The position numbers were made by a program, and so were the translations under genes. The notes beneath the pieces were generated by a model. That model worked only from the letters and a program-made list of their open reading frames with translations. It did no database searches and was not told the origin of the DNA. Positions 55,328 through 64,000 of a stretch of DNA of 64,000 bases are shown here, in pieces; position 1 is the stretch's first letter; each line of letters starts with the position of its first letter. Source of the DNA: Psylliodes chrysocephalus (lineage: Eukaryota; Arthropoda; Insecta; Coleoptera; Chrysomelidae); contig OV651821.1 of the NCBI GenBank assembly GCA_927349885.1, positions 59,227,002 to 59,291,001 on the forward strand, read 5' to 3'.

Positions 55328-55825
55328 GTCCGCTCTGGACTATTCTCAACTATGAACTTTACTGAAAGTAGTAAATAAAATTATTTAGCGTGAGCGTGTT
55401 ATCTTTAAAATATGGTATAAAATTAGGACATAATCTATGTGATTTGGCAAATGGGCTCAGTTCGTACAGTCAAACAATTAAAATAAAAAAAAACTGACTG
55501 TGGATAAGTTAGGTAATATTTAATTATAAAATGAATATTAAATAATTTCAACGAAAAATATCCATAATTTTAAAGGTGAGAAGAGAAAGAAAAAAGACAA
55601 AAAGGGAAAAAATAAAGAACATATACAGAAGCTCAAAAAATGCACCTTCCAAACGATTCAATGTACACCTCAGGTATACAATTTTGGAATTAAATAGAAG
55701 AAAAAAAAGAAAAATGTGATAGTATACAGGGTAACTGAAGAAGGGTAACAAATGCTCTAATGTGTACCTTAAAGGTCAGACAATGACTTAAAATCAATCT
55801 CACATACATAAATTAATTTTATGAA
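55328..55825. other. Stretch without recognised gene
   Basis: AT-rich. ORFs at 55,548-55,751 show no motif. A TATACAGGGTAACTGAAG terminus-like motif is at 55,723. Confidence 0.35.
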
Positions 55826-56240
55826 GTTAAATGCCAACTGGTTTCGGGTTTAGGCCATCATCAGGTCTTAAAATTAAGTAATAAGCGCTTACAATATTAT
55901 ATGACGTCTCTATAAAATATTTAAAAAAACTTTTGTGTACGATTAAAAAGGCAGTTGTAAGAAATACCGTATGAAGAAAATGTACAAGTTGAAAACGGTT
56001 TGCGTATAGAAACTTATAGGCTAACACTATTTATCGCCATATTCCCATATTTATCAACATGTCTCACATAATATGGTATTTCTTACAACTAACTTACCCT
56101 TGTTGGAGCTCAGTTTTAATTATGCACGTATATTTTTAGAATCTTTTTATGAGGACGTCCTATTAGTGTTTTGTAAGTTCTTATCACTTAATTTTTAGAC
56201 CTCATGATGGGCAGAAGGCAGAAACCGGTTGTTATTTACC
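55826..56240. repeat. Inverted pair of a CATCATGAGG/GAAACCGG tail motif
   Basis: AACTGGTTTCGGGTTTAGGC with CATCATCAGGTCTTAAAATTAAGT at 55,838-55,884 is inverted at 56,190-56,234 (ACTTAATTTTTAGACCTCAT with GATGGGCAGAAGGCAGAAACCGG). Motifs of the CCTGATGATGGC...CGAAACC type are common in ends of Penelope-like and related insect retroelements. No RT is seen between them. Confidence 0.5.
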
Positions 56241-56244
56241 TTAA

Positions 56245-57915
56245 TAAATTAATTTATATGGGATTCATTTTGAGTTATTGTATTACCAATATATAGGGTG
56301 TTTCATTAAAAAAAAAACATGAGTAGTGGTCATGGGGGGGAAAGCGTTAAAGTTACAATGAGTATACTCGAGCATAATTGCCCTTTTATATGGTTTATAT
56401 GATTTTCAACTTATTTTTTCATAAAAGCCTCACCTTTAAAATTATTTAGAGTGGATAGGGCAAAGTGCTAATATAATCACGTTGTACCCATTTTTCACTT
56501 CTGATAGACGAATCGTCATATCATCGGTGATATAAGATCACTGGAAAGTCATAAATGTTGCATAACAAATAACTGGTTATTTAGCATTTGTCAGAGAATT
56601 CAGTATATGATTAAATTCAAAATTATTTTTTAAATGTTTTGCTTGTGGATTTGCGAAATCATTAACCACAAATAAAGAAACTACGAAAAATCTTCTGGCT
56701 ACTACATCTTTTTTTGATATTCTCAAGTTTTGCGTGTTTTTATTTAAAATATATCACAATGAATGAATTAATTAAGGGGTGACCATGCAATAATCATATT
56801 ACTAGAGCCTTAATCATGTAAAGACTCTATTGCCTTGACCTTGGCTTCGTAGCCCTTAACTGTATGAGGGTTCTACTCTTGACATTAGGACCTAACACGT
56901 CTCTGTAAAAAGGCTAAATGAAATAAAATGTTTTCCTAAAACAAATAGTATTTCTATTAGAAAATATGATATTTAATATTCGGCAATTTATGAGTTTTAA
57001 GATATAAGCCGCACAGTCGCACAAACTACAATCACAGTGATTTACTGTTTTGACTAGACTGTGTTACCCTGGAATATTATTTGTAAATTATCCCTCTTCT
57101 ATTACCTTAAGGGCTAACAATTTCTATGCAACAAAATAATTCTACAAAATACTTCACAGCTGGAGGTACACAAATATGGATCAACACTATAATAAATATC
57201 TTTAAAACAATTTAACTTACCAACTACAATATCTGGGGCACATGTGACAACAATTAAAACCGCGATTTAAAATACAAAAGGACTTCTAATTTTCTACTAT
57301 GAAGATCCAGAGCCTTTGGTCGAAGTTTCAGTGATCAGGAACCGCTACTAGGAATACCCTACAAGCAGGGCCTCTTATGTACCTGATGGGATCCTCTATT
57401 GTGTGTCTTCTCGAGATTACCTTTATAACTTCTGCTTAGATTATTGTTGTTAAACTAATATTTAATAATTATTCAATTTTGTACATATTTGCAACTTAAA
57501 ACCAATTCGCGACATAATTAAATAAACTTTTATGTACAGGGTGTTATTTAAATAAATAATTAAAATTTGGAAAAATGTGAATTTATACGAAGCGTGAAAA
57601 TATTAATAAAGTTATAACAGAACAAGGTTCAGGATTTGGAATATACTTCACATCCTTAAAACTAAACATAAAATGGGCTGTGAACTGTAGTTTAAACCGA
57701 GCTCACTGTTTAAAACTGTAAACTGCTGGTTCAAATAGTTAAATAATTGTAAGCGGACTGTATAAATATTTTATTTTAATTCTTGTCATTTATTATATTA
57801 TGTCACAAAGAATAATCAAATTGTATCTACACTTATAAAACAAATATAAACAAAAGTTTTTAAACATAACTTCTTCCTTTGAAGGGTACCTTCAAAAACA
57901 TAAATTAAATACTAC
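56245..57915. other. Stretch without recognised gene; possible 3' LTR area of the BEL/Pao element
   Basis: A polypurine-like AAAGGAAGAAG on the minus strand at about 57,868-57,881 lies just after the pol stop and could prime plus-strand synthesis. No LTR pair could be matched by eye with sequence right of 62,850. Terminus-like TATAGGGTGTTTCATTAA (56,292) and ACAGGGTGTTATTTAAA (57,536) motifs are present. Confidence 0.35.
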
Positions 57916-57917
57916 AA

Positions 57918-59316
57918 CTAATTATCAGTGTCTTCCTGGAGTGGTAGAAGAGATAGATGCCTTATGGATCTTGTAATTTTTCCATTTGATGTAAGAACTT
58001 CAGCGACTCTTGAAATTCCGTCTTTACTGGGAAATAGCTGAGTGATACGTCCAAGAGGCCACTTATGAGAAGGTTGCTTATCATTACGTAAGAGAACTAA
58101 AGAACCATTGCTTATTTTTGTAGGTTTATTATTTCCATTTATATTGGGCATGTAACTGGGAAATATAGTGTTTGGAAAATTGAGACCAAAATTGTTGACA
58201 TAATTTTTGGACATGCTGTAATCTGGTTAATCTGTTAGATTTGATCTCTTGTAAGTCATGTTGAGGTATTGAGCTTATAGGGCGTCCAGTGAGAAAATGA
58301 GAAGGGGTAATTGTAAATAAGTCATTAGGATTACTTGACATAGAAAATAGAGGTCTAGAGTTCAGGATACCTTCTACTTGAATAACTAGTGTATTGAACT
58401 AAAGTGAGATTATGATTGATTAGTGCTCGCTTTAAATAATTTTTGGAGCTTTTTACAGCTGCTTCCTACAATCCTCCAAAATTCGGACTATATGGAGGCA
58501 TAAAAACCCAACGTATGTTGTACTGACTAGTAGAGTCGATAATAGAGTTCCGGTTTGTGTGTAAAAAATTGCCTAATAATTCGAGCTCGTTACTAGCTCC
58601 AATAAACGAACCACCGTTATCCGAGTAGATTTGTGATGGCACACCTCGTCTTGAGGTAAATCGTTTTAAACAAGCTAAAAAATTCTCGGTAGTAAGACTG
58701 CTCACTATTTCTAAGTAAACAGCTTTCGTACAGAAGCATATAAATACTGCCAAATAACATTTAATTAGCTTAGCTTCTTTTCCTACTTTATCTAAAATTT
58801 AAAATGGTCCGGCATAGTCGAGTCCAGTTATTTGAAATGGTAAATTAGGTTTAATTCGACTATCGGGTAAACTAGCCATAGGATACACTGAAGGCTTAGG
58901 ATTAAATTTAAAATATACTATACTGTCTTTTTTGCCAAATTGCGACCACCAATTGGCCAATAAAATTGCCTTACAGAAGCTAACAGCCATTGGGGTCCTG
59001 GGTGTAACAGTTATTTGTGTTTATAATCGAAGATTAATTTTGTAAAAGAATGTTTAGAACCTATCAACAAATGGTGTTATTGAAGACAACCTGTGTTTCT
59101 TATCTAGAAAATTATTTTTAACAGATTTAATTTAGAATTAAACGATTCATTCTGAGCCAATCGAACCAAAACGTCATTGGTATTATTTAACTCAGAAACA
59201 GAAATGCAGCCTGTTTGAATAGGTTGCTTTTTACACTTGTTTTTTAAATTATTAAAAAATCTTATGTAAAGCGCTGTAATGCGTTTTAATTTATGCAAAT
59301 TAAAAAAATTTGTCAA
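57918..59316 (-). pseudogene. BEL/Pao integrase region, broken
   Basis: Pieces in order on the minus strand: a segment ending FQITGLDYAGPF (58,799-58,990), the catalytic core YLEIVSSLTTENFLACLKRF, YSDNGGSFIGASNEL and MPPYSPNFGGL (58,466-58,753, containing the DN and the expected downstream residues), ITPSHFLTGRPISSIP (58,129-58,341) and the C-terminal WPLGRITQLFPSKDG...VAEVLTSNG domain to the stop at 57,918. A first catalytic Asp is seen in GLDYAGPF. Stops and frame changes separate all pieces. Confidence 0.8.
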
Positions 59317-59585
59317 ATAAGTAAAATATGCTTTGATAATTGGTAGATTGCAATACGGTATTTGTCTTTTTTAATTCTGGTAATTGATTAAATGGAATAA
59401 AATAGTTAATAGAAAGCCAATTGAAAATGTTAGACTTAATAAATGAAGGGCCTGTCCACCATAATGTGGATTTTAATAGATTTTCTGGGGTTACGCCTTG
59501 TAAAGCTAAATCTGCCGGGTTGTCTTTACTATTTACGTATCTCCAGCTATCTAAATTTGAAATAGATTGAATTTTAGCAACTCTG

Positions 59586-59939
59586 TTAGCTACAAAAACT
59601 AGGCTCTGTTTTAATCCAACTAAGGGCTACTTGGGAATCAAACCATATGTAAATTGAACCGAAAAATAATATTGAATTTTTAACTGATTCGATTAATTGA
59701 GCCCCAAGTAAACTTGCACATAAGTCTAGTTTAGGAATAGAGATTGTCTTTAAATGAGCAACTTTACTCTTAGAACATAATAAATGAATTTGAAAATTAC
59801 CGTGTATGTCTTTGCTTCTTAAATAAACAGAAGCTGCATAAGCATCTTTGGATGCATCACAAAAACAATGGATATCGAACACTTCATAATCTTCTGGAAT
59901 AGTAGACTTAATATTAAAATTATTAAGGCATGATGTCAT
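59586..59939 (-). pseudogene. BEL/Pao RNase H domain
   Basis: FDIHCFCDASKDAYAASVYL carries the first Asp; KSKVAHLKTISIPKLDLCAS follows, then YIWFDSQVALSWIKTE with a further catalytic Asp. It belongs directly after the reverse transcriptase of the same element. The open segment ends at 59,586. Confidence 0.8.
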
Positions 59940-59963
59940 TTAAGCATCGAAAAAATAAATTTT

Positions 59964-61120
59964 CTAAATCTGAAGGAATTGAACTATTCGTAAAGACCGT
60001 AACCGTTGTAAAATAATTTTAAAAGTATTTATAATAGGACTTATAAGACCTAGTGGATCATAAATTTGTGCAATAATAGATAACATTTTTCTTTTTGTAA
60101 TCGTTATATCGGAATTTAAATCAATTTGTTTTATGTTATATTTTAAATTGTCTGATATAGGAATCCATTGAATATCTAATGTTTTACAACTTTCATATTT
60201 TTCAATATCTAATAAAAAATTGGAAATATTAGAGTCATCTATATCAGATATAACTTGAGATTCATTGGAAATCCACTTTCCTAAAATAAAATTCCCTGAC
60301 TTTAAAATTGAATAAATTTCTTGACATTTTATTTGAAGTTCTGTAAAATGTTTTAATCCTGTCAGCAGATCATCAACGAAAAAGTCGTCATAAATAGTTT
60401 GACATGCTTTAGAATATGTTTTAAAATGTTCAGTAGCTAATTGTTGCATACATTTAATTGCTATGTAAGGAGCTGATCGTGTACCGTAAGAAACTGTATT
60501 TAACTGATACGTTGAAAACTCATCTTTCGGGATTTTACGCTATAGAATTTGTTGCAAAGATCTATGATCTAGATGCATTAAAATGCAACGATATATTTTC
60601 GAAACATGAGCCGACACTGCATATCTGTAAAATCTAAATCGTAACAAAATGTCAGTAATATAATTTTGTAATTTTGGCCCGACATACTGAATGTCATTAA
60701 GAGACCATCCCGATGAAGTGAGACAACTAGCGTCAAAAACAGTTTTTAATTTCGTTGTTAAACTGTCTCTCAAAACACCATGATGGGGCAAGAAATATGA
60801 AATAGAAGCATTTTCTGAACATTCAACATCATTGGAAAGTTTGGTCATCCTAAGGATTCATATTCGTAAATAAAATCATAATATAGTTTCTTAAAATTGT
60901 TATCATTAAATTTCTTTTCAAGAGATAAAAAACGTTTAATAGCATTTCCTTTAGAGTCGCCTAACATAGAAGGAGAGTGCTTGAGTGGAAACTTCACCAC
61001 AAATTGACCTTCGTCATTTCTAAAGGTATTATTTTTAAATTGTTCTTCACACTCTAAATCGTCTTTAGCTAAAGGAATGTTAACTTTAATTTCTTCAAGT
61101 TCCCAAAACTTTTTTATTTG
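59964..61120 (-). pseudogene. BEL/Pao reverse transcriptase
   Basis: From about 61,110 the minus strand reads FWELEEIKVNIPLAKDD, then a VVKFPLKHSPSMLGDS segment, then YFLPHHGVLRDSLTTKLKTV, FDASCLTSSGWSLNDIQYVG and MTKLSNDVE (60,540-60,848), and finally DDFFVDDLLTG (60,385) with the catalytic VDD and the connection domain YDPLGLISPI. The first palm Asp appears changed (SAHVSKIYR in place of a DIxKMYR motif). Several stops and frame changes make it inactive. Confidence 0.8.
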
Positions 61121-61195
61121 TACTTTGGAAAAGTTTGCAAATAGTTGACTTGAGAAAGGTAATACTCCACAAACAATATAACCGAATAAGGTATT

Positions 61196-61729
61196 TTATA
61201 GACTGGGAAGATTATCAGATAATTGTACTTTGCCGAAAAATAATAAGTCCCAAAATAGACTAGCACCTATTAATAAGTCTATCTTCCTAGAAATATAAAA
61301 ATTTGGGTCTGCTAATTGATGACCTTTAGGTATATTCCATCTTTCAACATCATTGATATGGTATGAAGAAATATTGCTAGTAATAGCAGGACAAACAAAG
61401 CAAGAAATTGTACAATTACAATTCGATGTGTTTGAAAAGATTGACAACTTGCACTTTTTAATAAGTTGAGAAACTATCTGGTTTATCCTCATAATTGATA
61501 AATTGGATGGGGTACAATTAAGGTTTAACTTTTTACAAAACATTTCTGTAATTAAATTAGATTGTGCTCCAGAATCTAATAATGCTCGACAATCATGATA
61601 CTTGCCATCAGAATCTTTAACCTTGCATATAATTGTAGATAAAAGAATTTGAGATTGATGCGTAACCGTAGGTCTAACTAACATGTTTATAGTTTGGGAT
61701 TCTGGGCTTCTATCATCAAGGTGAAGCAA
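61196..61729 (-). pseudogene. BEL/Pao aspartic protease segment (DUF1758-like)
   Basis: ALLDSGAQSNLITEMFCKKL holds the D-S-G active-site triad of retroviral-type aspartic proteases, with the hydrophobic turn IDLLIGASLFWDLL downstream. The open frame ends at 61,196, where the RT frame should begin, so a frameshift lies between them. Confidence 0.8.
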
Positions 61730-61739
61730 AGTGTTGTGT

Positions 61740-62846
61740 TTTAAAATATTGTTACTTCTTTTGCAAATCTTACATGGCCAAAGACAGCACTTGTCTTGGG
61801 TTGTGTCCGGTCCGTAAGCAATTTAAACATAAATTAAGAAGTTTAACGTTGTTTATTCTTTCTGATATTGACATGGCTAAAAAATCTTGACACTTGTAAA
61901 TTGTGAGATTTTTTTTACAAAAATTACAATTAACTACATGAGATTTTGTGTTATCGACAGAAAGATGTAATTGAGAATTGATAAGAGTCTTATTTTAGTT
62001 GAATTGTTTGTTTCCTAATGATACAGTCTTAGAGGAATAAGACTGTTCTAAAGAATGCAATGAGTCGACTGTATTTTTAAGAAAATCTAAAAATTCTTTA
62101 AGAGAAGATAAATCAGTGTCATATTCACACTTCTTCCATTCTCTTAAGCTTACTTTATCTAGTTTACTTAACAATAAGTGGATAGCCAATGAATCATATA
62201 ATAGTTTCGGATTTAGTTTTAAACTTTCAATGGCATTTAAATGCTTTGTAATTTGATCTATACTCAAACTAAAATTGTAAAAACTTTCTTTATTTAATTG
62301 TGAAACGTTTAATAATTGTTGGAAATTAGTATCTAGCAAAAATTGTTTTTTATCAAACTTGTTACATAAATTTTGCCACGCTTGTTCGTAGGGCCTATCA
62401 ACCTCTTCTAGATCTTCAACAAATCTAGAAGCATAACCTTCTAAGGAAGCTTTTAAAAACTGAAACTTCTGTAAATCGTTTAAATTGTTGTTACCATCAA
62501 TAATAGATGAAAAATTGAGTTTAAAACTAAGCCATTGTTCAAAATTTCCAGAAAAATTAGGTAACTTAAGTTTTGGAAATAAAACATTTTGCAAACAATC
62601 AAAATTAGAACCCGAGTTAACAGTAGGTGCTGCATAATTGACCTGGCTGAGAGGAGTTTCCCTCAAATCTGTATCAGATCCACTCTCCTCTACACTAGGT
62701 GTACGTTCACCTTGTATATATTGAGTTAAAAAATCTTGAGTAATGTAGTATCTCTCTTGGAAATCCTCTTGTTCTTTAAAGTGGATTTCTAAATCTGTTT
62801 CCTCACACAAAGACTCTATTATTGACTGAACATGGTCTTTGAGCAA
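61740..62846 (-). pseudogene. BEL/Pao gag
   Basis: The ATG at 62,844-62,846 opens 283 codons with PKLKLPNFSGNFEQWLSFKL and FQFLKASLEGYASRFVEDLE, the DUF1759 gag core of Pao elements. A TAA at 61,995 interrupts the frame, after which the same frame continues (NKTLINSQLHLSVD) into a zinc-binding CNFCKKN...LCLNCLRTGHN at about 61,800-61,920. The stop is therefore a nonsense mutation or a read-through site, not the natural end. Confidence 0.75.
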
Positions 62847-62849
62847 AAT

Positions 62850-63245
62850 AATACTATTTTTAAATCGTAGTTCAACATCATTTAAACTGTGCTTTCTGTT
62901 TTAACTTTATTTATAAACTTTTCCAAAACTGATAATTTTTGTACACGTGTTTATAAAATTTTATTTTTTTTTTAAATTAGGCGCGATAATAAGATATGAG
63001 TATACATACACGTAGAAATATATCAATACTATTGTACTACATGCAAACCTTAGTAAAATACTAACATAAAAAAATTAGAGACTGTCTAAAATATTATGTT
63101 TCTGAGGAGATACGCTGCCAAGTACATAGTAAATTAAATTTGTATCTGGTGGGACACGCTACCAAGTACTCGGTAAAAAATCATGCCCGTGGAATTAAAT
63201 GGCGTACACTATATAGCGTGTTCCATCTTAGACGAGCTACCCAGT
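62850..63245. other. 5' region of the BEL/Pao element, LTR not resolved
   Basis: Contains two diverged direct copies of a CCAAGTAC element (AGGAGATACGCTGCCAAGTAC at about 63,102-63,123 and GGGACACGCTACCAAGTAC at 63,151-63,169). On the minus strand they read TTGGCAGCGTATC and TTGGTAGCGTGTC. A tRNA primer site of BEL type is possible but unproven. Confidence 0.35.
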
Positions 63246-63249
63246 ATAT

Positions 63250-63775
<526 letters not shown>

Positions 63776-63781
63776 ATTTAT

Positions 63782-64000
63782 ATGGGACTTAAGTCCCATA
63801 TAAAGAAAGCTGAATGTGACACTAACCTTCGCATTCATATGGATAAGCCCATGCATAGCATCTTCTACAAGAACATTGAGGATCGCGGGCTGTCCAAGAA
63901 ACTAACCTTTGCTTTCTTAAGGTCTAGTGGACTTAAGTCCGAAACGGAAGGATTTATTGTGGCGGTGCAAGATGGTGTTTATAACACTTTAGTATATCGT
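63782..64000 (+). CDS. Repetitive-element ORF, RT C-terminal type, cut by window edge
   Basis: 73 codons open to the right edge: MDKPMHSIFYKNIEDRGLSK, then SSGLKSETEGFIVAVQDGVY and NTLVYR. The pattern KPMHG.F...LE...D...S..WL..SGLK.ETE..I.AAQDQ...T..Y is a conserved segment found downstream of the reverse transcriptase in several arthropod non-LTR-type elements. The upstream boundary is the (AAT)n tract, so only this part of the element is present here. It could also be an isolated fragment. Confidence 0.55.
   Translation, partial: MGLKSHIKKAECDTNLRIHMDKPMHSIFYKNIEDRGLSKKLTFAFLRSSGLKSETEGFIVAVQDGVYNTLVYR

Overview
This is AT-rich eukaryotic DNA, almost certainly from an insect or close arthropod relative. 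Genes have short GT-AG introns, arthropod TATA plus TCAGT core promoters, and a dense mix of insect-type transposons (BEL/Pao, Gypsy, Jockey-like, P-like, pogo-like, mariner-like, PIF/Harbinger). No conserved cellular gene is fully visible. One candidate host first coding exon (13,039-13,200) and a candidate micro-exon (35,117-35,152) are noted.

Region 1 (1-9,680) is the most coherent block: the right part of a virus-like or Polinton/adintovirus-like element with all seven visible genes on the minus strand. In transcription order from the right they are a spliced, apparently intact protein-primed family B DNA polymerase (zinc fingers, exonuclease, polymerase; about 1,308 aa), a 54-aa basic protein, two paralogous acidic proteins (98 and 90 aa), a 313-aa protein with a basic Pro/Lys/Arg tract and a coiled coil, a small IAP-type RING protein, and a spliced Ala/acid-rich protein cut by the window edge. 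Every gene has its own promoter: a CCTCCAC/GTGGAGG box, a TATA box, and an initiator 30-33 bp further on. Three of the genes (313, 90 and 98 aa) are followed on the coding strand, 26-60 bases after the stop, by hairpins of the metazoan histone-mRNA 3' stem-loop type (six-bp GG..CC stem, TTTC loop). This suggests that part of this element's gene set makes histone-like, possibly non-polyadenylated mRNAs. It is the main discovery candidate. The block ends on the right in about 650 bp of tandem repeats that look like an element terminus.

Region 2 (9.7-43.7 kb) is a transposon graveyard: a decayed non-LTR RNase H, a mariner-type transposase relic, hairpin MITEs, a decayed THAP gene, a pogo-like element with its transposase relic, a Gypsy integrase tail invaded by a 1.86-kb (TTTG)n satellite, a Jockey-like relic, a P-like element with 35-bp terminal repeats and a perfect 8-bp target duplication, a decayed member of a repetitive DTDVLVL/GCDTTS protein family, and a 415-aa intact ORF matching the C-terminal half of P-type transposases.

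Region 3 (43,738-53,147) is a giant palindrome: two arms of about 4.47 kb at roughly 97% identity around a 467-bp spacer, each arm carrying the same broken reverse transcriptase. Region 4 (53.2-64 kb) holds a Harbinger element with CAG target duplications, a Penelope-like inverted motif pair, a decayed minus-strand BEL/Pao retrotransposon, a 525-bp (AAT)n tract, and the start of another repetitive ORF running off the right edge.
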